The notes under the pieces are model-generated. The model was not told the DNA's origin and did not search any database. It saw only the letters and a list, made by a program, of their open reading frames with translations. Shown here in pieces: positions 35,047 to 42,004 of a stretch of 64,000 bases of DNA; position 1 is the first letter of the stretch, and every line of letters starts with the position of its first letter. The stretch comes from Paenibacillus piscarius (GTDB taxonomy: Bacteria; Bacillota; Bacilli; Paenibacillales; Paenibacillaceae). Location: NCBI RefSeq assembly GCF_022234545.1, contig NZ_JAIEUI010000018.1:90704-154703 (forward strand), in the 5' to 3' direction. Position numbers and translations under genes: made by a program.

Positions 35047-35074
35047 GAAAAACCGTGCTGCAAAGAGCACGGTT
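35047..35074 (-). terminator. First terminator of the structured RNA
   Basis: Stem AACCGTGCT/AGCACGGTT with a 6-base loop, followed on the reverse strand by TTTTTCTG. Confidence 0.8.
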
Positions 35075-35310
35075 GATCACAAAGAGAACAATAGCCGTAA
35101 AGAGGCCATCATGACGCTTCGCGTGTGTTCTTAACTAAATCATTCATTCCTGCAGCCCGCTCTGAGAAGAGGTGCCAAGGCACACTCTAACAAGACATGC
35201 CCCTGTAAAATATAGGAACATGCAGCGGTTCACCATCAGAATGATATGAAATTGCTTAGTTAAGAACGCTCACCGACATCAAAATTTCCCCTTTAGTTAT
35301 AGGATACCTG
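35047..35310 (-). ncRNA. Candidate structured non-coding RNA or leader upstream of the mutS2-like gene
   Basis: A good reverse-strand promoter precedes it. Its ends are closed by a perfect 12-bp long-range stem (35256-35267 with 35127-35138; arms GTTCTTAACTAA and TTAGTTAAGAAC). This is continued inward by ATCATTC/GAATGAT across a one-sided 10-base bulge. Inside are a CATG..CCT/AGG..CATG hairpin (35198-35223) and GTGC-cttg-GCAC. A terminator follows at once. No coding potential is evident. Size and rod-like closing stem recall 6S RNA, but I could not match it to 6S, T-box or another known class. Confidence 0.55.
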
Positions 35311-35316
35311 TAATTT

Positions 35317-35345
35317 ACTACATCTGGAATTACTTTGTCAATTGG
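35317..35345 (-). promoter_or_regulatory. Promoter of the structured RNA
   Basis: Reverse-strand perfect -35 TTGACA (about 35337-35342) with TAAATT 18 bases later as -10. Transcription would begin near 35310. Confidence 0.6.
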
Positions 35346-35475
35346 GGGTGAAGCAATTCATCACCCAGGTGATCCCGTTCTTGACGTCAGCTACCTGTCC
35401 ATGCAGGGCACCGAAGAACGTCTGCTGAAGCTCTACCTTCACCTGACCGCCATCCGCTGCCAGCTGGTCATGGGA
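35338..35475 (-). pseudogene. Possible gene remnant, 45-codon open frame
   Basis: On the reverse strand a frame bounded by TGA (35476) and TGA (35338) reads like real protein: ...GQVKVELQQTFFGALHGQ, then VADVKNGITWVMNCFTPN. It has no ATG and no good ribosome site (an internal GTG is the only option), so it looks like the C-terminal remnant of a lost gene. Its stop overlaps the -35 of the RNA promoter. I do not recognise the family. Confidence 0.35.
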
Positions 35476-35510
35476 TCATTCCTCTCTAGTAATCGATAGA
35501 ATAGAAAAAA

Positions 35511-35531
35511 GCAGCCGGCTAAGCCGGCTGC
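35511..35531 (-). terminator. Terminator of the rpsF-ssb-rpsR operon
   Basis: Stem GCAGCCGGC/GCCGGCTGC followed on the reverse strand by TTTTTTC, 13 bases after the rpsR stop. Confidence 0.9.
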
Positions 35532-35543
35532 TTAAGAAACGTC

Positions 35544-35816
35544 CTATTCCGTTGTGTAAGGCAGCAGCGCGATTTGACGCGAACGCTTTACAGCAATAGT
35601 CAGAGCGCGTTGGTATTTAGCACTTGTTCCAGTTACACGACGCGGCAGAATCTTTCCGCGTTCGCTGATGAACTTCTTCAGAAGCTCAGTGTCTTTATAA
35701 TCAATGTGAGTAATCTTATTCACAGTGAAATAGCACACTTTTTTGCGCTTGTTGCGTCCACCACGACGTGCCGGTCTCTTGTCGTTGTCTCCGCCTTCTC
35801 TTGGTTTGAAAGCCAT
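35544..35816 (-). CDS. rpsR: 30S ribosomal protein S18
   Basis: A 90-aa protein with a basic, glycine-rich N-terminal tail and the conserved core KKVCYFTVNKITHIDYKDTELLKKFISERGKILPRRVTGTSAKYQRALTIAVKRSRQIALLPY (in parts). It pairs with S6 on the platform of the 30S subunit. Last gene of rpsF-ssb-rpsR, 21 bases after ssb. Confidence 0.97.
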   Translation of the reverse strand: MAFKPREGGDNDKRPARRGGRNKRKKVCYFTVNKITHIDYKDTELLKKFISERGKILPRRVTGTSAKYQRALTIAVKRSRQIALLPYTTE

Positions 35817-35837
35817 GTTCTGTTCAGTCCTTCCTTA

Positions 35838-36347
35838 TTAAAATGGCAAATCATCGTCCGATATATCGATCGGTTTTCCATCGCCCGAAAAAGGATCTTG
35901 AGTATTGTTGTTACGCGAGAAATTATTGTTGTTATTTCCGCGAGCACTGTTCCCACCGTTACCGCCGCCATAGGACGGCTCTTCAGGCATACTACCGCTA
36001 TTCGATGCATTTCCGCCTTCTCGGCTCTGCGCGGACTCCAGGAAACGGACATTATCAGCGATAACTTCAGTAACGTATACACGTTTGCCTTCATTATTCT
36101 CATAGTTCCGTACTTGGATGCGGCCTTCCACGGCTGCCAGTCTACCTTTGCGCAAATAATTGGCACAGGTCTCAGCCAGCTGTCTCCAGGTTACTACCGG
36201 GATAAAGTCCGCTTCGCGTTCACCATTCTGGCCCGTAAAGTTACGGTCTACGGCAAGCGTAAACTGCGTTACGGCAACACCAGCAGGAGTATAACGAAGT
36301 TCTGGGTCACGGGTCAACCGACCGATCAAGATGATGCGGTTCAACAA
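35838..36347 (-). CDS. ssb: Single-stranded DNA-binding protein
   Basis: A 169-aa protein. The OB-fold domain (residues 1-108) starts MLNRIILIGRLTRDPELRYTPAGVAVTQFTLAV. A Gly/Asn-rich linker leads to the acidic tip DDDLPF that recruits replication and repair proteins. Middle gene of rpsF-ssb-rpsR. Confidence 0.97.
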   Translation of the reverse strand: MLNRIILIGRLTRDPELRYTPAGVAVTQFTLAVDRNFTGQNGEREADFIPVVTWRQLAETCANYLRKGRLAAVEGRIQVRNYENNEGKRVYVTEVIADNVRFLESAQSREGGNASNSGSMPEEPSYGGGNGGNSARGNNNNNFSRNNNTQDPFSGDGKPIDISDDDLPF

Positions 36348-36396
36348 TTAGGTCCCCTCCTTAATAGCGCGATTCGTTACAAAGCTTGTCAGAATC

Positions 36397-36681
36397 TTAG
36401 GCAACGTCGTTCGTAATGAGATAACGAATAACTTCGTCCGAAATCTTCATGATACGCTCAAGCTCAGTAACTACTGCAGGTTCTGCAGTGAAGTTAACCA
36501 GAACATAAACGCCATCACGGAATTTCTTGATCTCATACGCAAGACGGCGCTTACCCTGCACTTCGTGCTTTGTAATTTCTCCGCCGTTGGAGATGATGCC
36601 TTGGAATTTTTCGACTGCTGCTTGAACGGCTTCTTGTTCAATGTCAGGACGAATAATGTACATGACTTCATATTTGCGCAT
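36397..36681 (-). CDS. rpsF: 30S ribosomal protein S6
   Basis: A 94-aa protein, MRKYEVMYIIRPDIEQEAV..., with the conserved KRRLAYEIKKFRDGVYVLVNF. The ATG at 36681 follows AAGGAGGTG; the frame could be read from 36690, but the ribosome site argues against it. First gene of its operon; the leader carries a likely S6:S18 autoregulatory hairpin. Confidence 0.97.
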   Translation of the reverse strand: MRKYEVMYIIRPDIEQEAVQAAVEKFQGIISNGGEITKHEVQGKRRLAYEIKKFRDGVYVLVNFTAEPAVVTELERIMKISDEVIRYLITNDVA

Positions 36682-36698
36682 AATTTTCACCTCCTTAT

Positions 36699-36727
36699 GG
36701 TCTGCGGCCCCTGATCAGGTCAGGAGC
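36699..36727 (-). promoter_or_regulatory. Putative S6:S18 autoregulatory leader element
   Basis: Reverse-strand CTCCTGACC/TGATCAGGGGCCGCAG can form a stem with an adjacent CCG, the feature recognised by the S6:S18 complex in many rpsF leaders. It sits 18 bases before the start codon. Inferred from position and the CCG motif. Confidence 0.4.
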
Positions 36728-36928
36728 AAGGAACGAGCACAAACATAGACTCGCACCAAATCAATATACCAAATCAGGCAGCGGAATGCAAGCTTTATTA
36801 AGGCGAACCAGATGCTGGGCCCTCAGAGAGATAATGCTTCCGGATTCCGTAAGAATGCCGGAGTAATCACCAATCGTCGGGGTCACAATATTAGAGCTTC
36901 ATCACTCTACAGCAGGAGGTATCCGCAC

Positions 36929-37126
36929 ATGGGCGAACAGACCGAATACGAGAAGGGCGACAAAGCCCCCAACCCGGGAATCTACACCGAAGTAGGCGAA
37001 GCGCGCAGCTTCCATACCGAAATCCAGAATCCGAAGCAGATCAGAATGGAGAAGGGCGACACCTTCCCGGAGACCACCAACCAGAACCGCAAGTGGAAAA
37101 AGGTTGAGAAAGCCCGGGTCCATTAA
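36929..37126 (+). CDS. yjzC: YjzC-like family protein
   Basis: A 65-aa soluble protein beginning MGEQTEYEKGDKAPNPGIYTEVGE, with PKQIRMEKGDTFPETTNQNRKWKK, which matches the small YjzC family of Bacillales. The ATG follows AGGAGGT. It is transcribed toward oriC. Function unknown. Confidence 0.85.
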   Translation: MGEQTEYEKGDKAPNPGIYTEVGEARSFHTEIQNPKQIRMEKGDTFPETTNQNRKWKKVEKARVH

Positions 37127-37203
37127 TTTAGCGCAGCCAGGTATAAAACCCTGAAGGCTGCACATACTATTCCCAGGCAGTGCAAAAGAGAGGTGTGGTT
37201 CCG

Positions 37204-37275
37204 TTGAACGTCGTAGACGAACACGATCACAGGGATTCTGATTTCAGCAACTATCGTAACCCGGGGAGAGCTTAG
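37204..37275 (+). CDS. Possible 23-aa peptide
   Basis: A TTG start 8 bases after AGAGAGGTG opens 23 codons (LNVVDEHDHR...) ending in TAG. The peptide is very hydrophilic, with Asp, His, Asn and Arg. It lies between yjzC and a forward terminator at 37344. The evidence is the ribosome site and sensible composition only. Confidence 0.3.
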   Translation: MNVVDEHDHRDSDFSNYRNPGRA

Positions 37276-37343
37276 GCAATACCCAATCACAGTAGTGGCT
37301 TTAGACAGAGATTTCCGAACATCAATGATGTACTGCCTCTGGA

Positions 37344-37371
37344 AGAGAGACCTGCGAAGGTCTCTCTTTTT
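37344..37371 (+). terminator. Terminator after yjzC and the small peptide frame
   Basis: Stem AGAGAGACC-tgcgaa-GGTCTCTCT followed by TTTTT. Confidence 0.85.
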
Positions 37372-37466
37372 GCGCTGAAGATCAACAAGCACACAATACC
37401 CTAACGGGTGACAGATGCTGTTGTCTCATCCCCGTACATCCGGACCTAGTGCCTCCGTCAAGCTCA

Positions 37467-37781
37467 TTTACATTTGGCCCACATGCCCGCGCCAATGTCC
37501 AATGTAATCGGTTTTTCGATTACATTTCGCCCGCATGCCGCCCCGCTGCCCATTGTAATCGGTTTTTCGATTGCATTTCGCCCACAGCCCGCGCCGCTGC
37601 CCATTGTAATCGGTTTTTCTATTACATTTCGCCCGCATGCCGCCCCGCTGCCCAATGTGATCGGTTTTTCGATTACATTCAGCCCACAGCCCGCGCCGCT
37701 GCCCAATGTAATCGGTTTTTCGATTACATTTCGCCCGCATGCCGCCCCGCTGCCCATTGTGATCGGTTTTTCGTTTACAAC
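37467..37781. repeat. Tandem array 2: six 26-bp inverted-repeat units, exact 51-bp period
   Basis: Units begin at 37501, 37552, 37603, 37654, 37705 and 37756, with a degenerate right half-unit at 37467. Each reads close to AATGTAATCG, loop GTTTTT, CGATTACATT. Two spacer types alternate strictly (CCCGCATGCCGCCCCG and CCCACAGCCCGCGCCG), giving a 102-bp higher-order repeat. Same orientation and same core as the array at 4.6 kb. The region lies between two convergent transcription ends (terminators at 37344 and 37782). Open frames across it are by-products of the 17-codon period. Confidence 0.92.
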
Positions 37782-37808
37782 AAAAAAACCTCCGCATCAG
37801 ATCGGAGG
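37782..37808 (-). terminator. Terminator of tRNA-Ser
   Basis: Stem CCTCCG/CGGAGG followed on the reverse strand by TTTTTTTG, 31 bases beyond the tRNA 3' end. Confidence 0.85.
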
Positions 37809-37838
37809 ATTCGTAATCTAAATATATAATTGCTGAAG

Positions 37839-37929
37839 TGGCGGAGAGGGTGGGATTCGAACCCACGCACGCTGTGACACGCCTAACTGATTTCGAGTCA
37901 GCCCCCTTGGGCCTCTTGGGTACCTCTCC
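37839..37929 (-). tRNA. tRNA-Ser (anticodon CGA)
   Basis: 91 nt with the long variable arm of serine tRNAs and encoded CCA. Acceptor GGAGAGG/CCTCTCC, discriminator G, T-arm GGGTTCGAATCCC. The anticodon loop CTCGAAA gives anticodon CGA, which reads UCG. It has its own terminator and stands apart from other tRNA genes. Confidence 0.95.
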
Positions 37930-38009
37930 GCAGCAAGGTTTATCATATCATGCGGATACAATAATTGCAAGATAAATTATTTGGTGTTGCGTTTATTGCT
38001 GCGTGCTTA

Positions 38010-38219
38010 TTAATCCTCCGCTTCACTTGCTGCGGAATGCAGTACCTTCTTCAGATTTTTCTCGAATTTGGCCCTGGGAATGAGAACACTATGCTGGCAG
38101 CCGGTGCACTTGATTCTTATATCCATCCCCATACGGATGATCTCCATTTCGTTCGTTCCGCAGGGATGCGGCTTCTTCATCAGTACAATATCTCCCAGCC
38201 CGAATACTTTGCGTTCCAT
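38010..38219 (-). CDS. DUF951 family protein
   Basis: A 69-aa protein, MERKVFGLGDIVLMKKPHPCGTNEMEIIRMGMDIRIKCTGC (in parts), with the family hallmark KKPHPCG and a second Cys pair IKCTGC; together these suggest a zinc site. The ATG shares its A with the mscS stop (TAATG), so translation is coupled. DUF951 next to an mscS gene near the origin is a recurring arrangement in Bacillales. Function unknown. Confidence 0.9.
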   Translation of the reverse strand: MERKVFGLGDIVLMKKPHPCGTNEMEIIRMGMDIRIKCTGCQHSVLIPRAKFEKNLKKVLHSAASEAED

Positions 38220-39253
38220 TACTCTTCCCCTTCCTCTCCTTCTTGTGCTGCAGCTACCTGCCTCCTGGGGCTTGCCTCATGCCCTTCACCGGCTCTACGC
38301 GCCTCCTCAGCGGACTGCTGCTCACGGGCCGCCTCTGCCGCCCTGGCCTCTCTCTCCGCCTGCTCCTGCGCCTCCTGCTCGGCCTTAGCCGCCTCCAGGG
38401 CACTCTGCTTCTCCAGCGCCTGCTTGATATCATTCTGAATCTGCCGTTCGGCGGCATCTCTGGCATTAGGCATACAGTTCGCTGCAATCCGGATCACATA
38501 CTCGGATGTGCTCATGGACTGGATGCCCAGAATGTTAGGATACGCTATCACGCTTTCGCTCCGCTCCTCGATGCCTTTAAGCGCTTCGCCAATCAGAGCG
38601 AGGGTAGCTTCCAGCCCCCGCTCCATTTTGACCGGAACATCAACCACCGCCAGCGCATTGGCCAGCGAATAATTCGTAACATTAACAATCGTTCCGTTAG
38701 GAATAATATGAACCTCTCCCGTAGCACTTAACAGCCGGGTTGTTCTCAGCCCGATCATCTCCACCGTTCCCTTATAGGTTCCGCTCTGGATCACATCCCC
38801 AACGGCGAACTGATCCTCGAATATAATGAAGAATCCGGTAATAACATCTTTGACCAGACTTTGTGCGCCGAAACCAATCGCCAATCCCACTACCCCTGCC
38901 CCGGCGAGCAGCGGCTTCAGGTCGAAGTTGAACTCCGAGAGAACCAGCAGAATCATGGTGAAGTTACAGAAGAAGGTAACCACATTCTTCATCAGTCCGC
39001 CGACTGTGGAGAAGCGCCGGTTGTTCGCTAACATCCTTCCTCTCGTCTCCCGTTCAAGAGAACGGTCAATCAAGCCTGAGACGACCCTGATAATAATCCG
39101 TGTCAGAATAAAAATCAGCAGAATCCGTATGCCGGCAAACAGCACCGTAGCCCACATATCGGCATTCGTCAGCCACTCCCATACCCGGTCCTTGAAGCGG
39201 ATAGCTTCCCGGACAGCTTCTTCGCTCGTTGCTTCCAGTACCCAGTTATTCAT
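38219..39253 (-). CDS. Small-conductance mechanosensitive channel, MscS family
   Basis: A 344-aa membrane protein. It has about three helices; the pore-lining helix is GVVGLAIGFGAQSLVKDVITGFFIIFEDQF, which is the MscS signature. The beta domain (YKGTVEMIGLRTTRLLSATGEVHIIPNGTI) follows. The last ~70 residues are an unusual Ala/Glu/Arg-rich, probably coiled-coil, cytoplasmic tail. It opens under hypo-osmotic membrane tension. It overlaps the DUF3343 gene by 4 bases and the DUF951 gene by one. Confidence 0.93.
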   Translation of the reverse strand: MNNWVLEATSEEAVREAIRFKDRVWEWLTNADMWATVLFAGIRILLIFILTRIIIRVVSGLIDRSLERETRGRMLANNRRFSTVGGLMKNVVTFFCNFTMILLVLSEFNFDLKPLLAGAGVVGLAIGFGAQSLVKDVITGFFIIFEDQFAVGDVIQSGTYKGTVEMIGLRTTRLLSATGEVHIIPNGTIVNVTNYSLANALAVVDVPVKMERGLEATLALIGEALKGIEERSESVIAYPNILGIQSMSTSEYVIRIAANCMPNARDAAERQIQNDIKQALEKQSALEAAKAEQEAQEQAEREARAAEAAREQQSAEEARRAGEGHEASPRRQVAAAQEGEEGEE

Positions 39254-39522
39254 TGAACCTCTCCTTCTCCCCCTAACTCAATATAGCCATCCCCCTGAGC
39301 CGCTCTGGCAAAGATCCCCCGGATCTCGATATTCTGCTCTGCCACCAGGAGCCGTACACCCTTCAGCGCACTGCGGCTGAACTGAATCGACATCGCACAG
39401 CCTGCCGTAATCTCTTTGGGGGTGGGAAAGATATCAATCTCAATCTCTGCATACTCAAGCAGCATCTCGGCGCGCAGCGCCTGCTGGGTCGAATCGAAGG
39501 CTATCAGCAGTTCCTCCTCCAC
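39250..39522 (-). CDS. DUF3343 domain protein
   Basis: A 90-aa soluble protein. LLIAFDSTQQALRAEMLLEYAEIEIDIFPTPKEITAGCAMSIQF matches DUF3343, including the single conserved Cys in TAGCAMSI that has led to the name Se/S-carrier-like. The start is GTG at 39522, eight bases after GAGGGAGG. It overlaps the mscS start. Role unproven. Confidence 0.85.
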   Translation of the reverse strand: MEEELLIAFDSTQQALRAEMLLEYAEIEIDIFPTPKEITAGCAMSIQFSRSALKGVRLLVAEQNIEIRGIFARAAQGDGYIELGGEGEVQ

Positions 39523-39568
39523 ACTCCATGCCTCCCTCTAGGCTGTTCGTCCTATCTATTGCGGCCAT

Positions 39569-39599
39569 AGTATAAAAAACCACTTGTATCCATATACTA
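39569..39599 (+). promoter_or_regulatory. Putative forespore sigma (F/G) promoter of yyaC
   Basis: AGTATAA and TATACTA separated by exactly 17 bases resemble the -35 (TGMATAA) and -10 (CATACTA) of sigma-F/G promoters, 48 bases before the yyaC start. yyaC is a forespore gene in Bacillus. Confidence 0.45.
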
Positions 39600-39647
39600 G
39601 GATCATCAGAACACACTGAGACGGCTCCCCCCAGAAAGGACGATGAT

Positions 39648-40256
39648 ATGAATCTCTCCACTAAAGCCTCATCTCTGAAAGAACCATCCTGTTTAAAAAT
39701 ATCATATACAGATCCGAATATCTATTCTGCCATTACACACAGGCTGCTGTTCCACTTCTCGCGCACCCGCCCGGATACACCGGTTGTGATTATCTGTGTC
39801 GGTACAGACCGTTCTACCGGCGATTCGCTCGGTCCGCTGGTCGGCACTACACTCGCCCGTTTCCACAGTCCGTTATTCCATCTCTACGGAACGCTGGACG
39901 AGCCGGTACATGCCATTAATCTGGAGGAGACCCTCTCCCTTGTCTATGAAAAGCATTCCGATCCGTTCATCATCGGAATCGATGCCTGCCTGGGCCAGTC
40001 CACTAGTGTCGGCTGCATTCAGGTCGTCGACGGCCCGCTGCGTCCGGGCGCAGGCGTCAATAAGCAGCTTCCGCCGGTAGGTGATATCCATTTGACCGGC
40101 ATCGTGAATGTCGGCGGCTTCATGGAGTACTTTGTTTTGCAGAACACCCGGTTAAGTCTGGTGATGAAGCTGTCGGATATCATCTCCTCCAGCCTCTACT
40201 CCGCCTTGAAGCAATGGAATCTCCATGCTAGATCTGCTGCAACGCGAGAGCAATAA
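39648..40256 (+). CDS. yyaC: YyaC-like spore protein
   Basis: A 202-aa protein with VVIICVGTDRSTGDSLGPLVGTTL, HAINLEETL and IGIDACLGQSTSVGCIQVVDGPLRPGAGVNK, the hallmarks of the YyaC family. These resemble germination protease/hydrogenase maturation protease folds and are expressed in the forespore. ATG at 39648 follows AGAAAGGA. It is transcribed toward oriC, and its 3' end overlaps the DUF4446 gene by 29 bases. A forespore-type promoter is visible upstream. Confidence 0.9.
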   Translation: MNLSTKASSLKEPSCLKISYTDPNIYSAITHRLLFHFSRTRPDTPVVIICVGTDRSTGDSLGPLVGTTLARFHSPLFHLYGTLDEPVHAINLEETLSLVYEKHSDPFIIGIDACLGQSTSVGCIQVVDGPLRPGAGVNKQLPPVGDIHLTGIVNVGGFMEYFVLQNTRLSLVMKLSDIISSSLYSALKQWNLHARSAATREQ

Positions 40257-40728
40257 CCTCTTTTTCCTCCGGGGACAGCGCATAAGAGGATTCTCCCTTT
40301 TCAAGCGGCTTGGCATAGATGTAAGAGCTCTCGCGGTTGTGCAGACTGCTCAGCACAATTCCGTTATGGTTGTCATCCAGAATGGCAAGCGAGAAGCTCA
40401 GGTCATTGCCGCGCTCACCGAAGGCATTATAACGCTTCATAGCTACCTTCGATTTCATCCCGCGCATTCTGGCATGTGCAGCCTCAATCAGTTCCTTCTG
40501 CTCAAGCTGCCCTTCCTCCAGCATATCCCCCTGATTCTTCAGATTGACCAGCAGCGTCTCCAGATCCTCCACACCATTCCCGCTCATCATCGCTTCATAT
40601 TTCCGGCGCATTTTGCGCAGCTTAGCCCCCTGGACCATCATAAGAATAGCCATTAGAAGTATTAACCCGGTCAGTCCCATCACGAACAATGAGATTTGCT
40701 CTAGTATTATTTCATTAAGTTCCGACAT
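40228..40728 (-). CDS. DUF4446 family membrane protein
   Basis: A 166-aa protein. It has one N-terminal membrane helix (ISLFVMGLTGLILLMAILMMV), a predicted coiled coil (residues ~45-90) and a compact C-terminal part containing KVAMKRYNAFGERGNDLSFSLAILDDNHNGIVLSSLHNRE, the conserved core of DUF4446. It is found near parAB in many spore formers. Convergent with yyaC, with overlapping 3' ends. Function unknown. Confidence 0.9.
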   Translation of the reverse strand: MSELNEIILEQISLFVMGLTGLILLMAILMMVQGAKLRKMRRKYEAMMSGNGVEDLETLLVNLKNQGDMLEEGQLEQKELIEAAHARMRGMKSKVAMKRYNAFGERGNDLSFSLAILDDNHNGIVLSSLHNRESSYIYAKPLEKGESSYALSPEEKEVIALALQQI

Positions 40729-40747
40729 GTTGAATCACCCTTTATGT

Positions 40748-41911
40748 TTATCTTGTACGTGATGCGCCGAGCATATCCGTCATGGCATACAGCAGTTTAT
40801 GAACATCCTCTTCTGTTGAGCTTACTCCGACACTGGCCCTTACCGCCCCGCTCTTCAAGGTATCAACAGCTTGATGCGCGAGCGGGGTGCAATGCATCCC
40901 GGCACGGACGGCAATCTGATATTGCCGGTCCAAGCGGTAGGCAATACTCGCCGAATCTTGTCCTTCCGCTACAAAAGCCACAATCCCGCTGCGCTGAGCG
41001 CCAGCCGCGGGACCAAGAATACGGATGGATGGAATCATTGCCAAGCCTTCCATCAATAACTGCGTCAGCTCCCATTCCTGCCGGTGAATCTGTTCGATGC
41101 CCAGCGCCTTAACCGCCTTCACGCCCGCCAGAAGCCCGGCAATACCGACTGCATTCTGCGTGCCCGCTTCATATCGGTCCGGCCGTACACTGGGCTGATC
41201 ACTATTTTCCGATTGACTGCCGGTCCCTCCATGCATGAGCGGCTCCAGGTCCAGATGCGGCGAAATGTACAGCCCCCCTGTCCCCTGCGGACCGAGCAGA
41301 CCTTTATGCCCCGGAAAAGCCAGCAGATCAATGTTCATAGCAGTTACATCTATCGGCAGTGACCCTGCACTCTGAGCAGCATCGACCAGAAATACCGCTC
41401 CATGTGATTTTGCGATATCACCAATTTCTCCAACCGGAAGAATACTGCCGAGCAGATTGGAGCTGTGATTGCAGATTACCATCCGGGTATTCGGCCGCAT
41501 CATGCCCTTAAGCTCAACCAGATTCAACTCCCCCTGCTGATCCACCCGTACATAATCCACTTCAATCTCCATCGTCCGGCGCAGATATTCCAGCGGGCGG
41601 CGCACAGAGTTATGTTCAGTCATCGTAGAGATCACATGATCCCCTCGTTGAAGTGTACCCTTAATAGCCATATTTAGCCCCATGGTCGTATTATGGGTGA
41701 AGGCAATATCCTGTGCATTTGCTACGCCGAACAGCTCGGCCAGCATCGCCCGTGCACGAACCAGCACCCGCCCTGTTCCGATGGCCAATGAATGATTACC
41801 ACGCCCGGCGTTGGCACCTGACTGCTGCAGAGCCTCCATCATCGCAGCCGCAACCGCTGGAGGCTTAGGCCAGGAAGTTGCTGCATGATCCAGATATACC
41901 AGTCCCTCCAT
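40748..41911 (-). CDS. Aminotransferase class V, cysteine desulfurase-like
   Basis: A 387-aa PLP enzyme. It opens MEGLVYLDHAATSWPKP and carries NTTMGLNMAIKG. The PLP lysine lies in AFPGHKGLLGPQGTGGLYI, and the sulfur-carrying loop has the Cys in RAGMHCTPLAHQAV. The layout suits mobilisation of sulfur from cysteine for clusters or thiolation, though no isc/suf partner is adjacent. The ATG at 41911 follows GGAGGG; a longer reading from 41995 is unsupported. It lies 19 bases from DUF4446, so they may be co-transcribed. Confidence 0.88.
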   Translation of the reverse strand: MEGLVYLDHAATSWPKPPAVAAAMMEALQQSGANAGRGNHSLAIGTGRVLVRARAMLAELFGVANAQDIAFTHNTTMGLNMAIKGTLQRGDHVISTMTEHNSVRRPLEYLRRTMEIEVDYVRVDQQGELNLVELKGMMRPNTRMVICNHSSNLLGSILPVGEIGDIAKSHGAVFLVDAAQSAGSLPIDVTAMNIDLLAFPGHKGLLGPQGTGGLYISPHLDLEPLMHGGTGSQSENSDQPSVRPDRYEAGTQNAVGIAGLLAGVKAVKALGIEQIHRQEWELTQLLMEGLAMIPSIRILGPAAGAQRSGIVAFVAEGQDSASIAYRLDRQYQIAVRAGMHCTPLAHQAVDTLKSGAVRASVGVSSTEEDVHKLLYAMTDMLGASRTR

Positions 41912-42004
41912 CTTCCACCCTCCATTTTTTTCGTTTAAAAAACATACCCCTCCATATCCGTATTCAGGATATCTCAGGATATGTTTTCGGCACAAATATC
42001 CAAA

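Noticed and set aside
35047..35310. T-box leader
   Set aside because: GGTGAACCGC near 35230 resembles the T-box sequence but lacks a base, is far from the terminators, and no specifier stem or TGG is found.
37449..37866. Overlapping repeat frames across array 2 and into tRNA-Ser
   Set aside because: Same reason as for array 1; one of them also runs into the tRNA gene.
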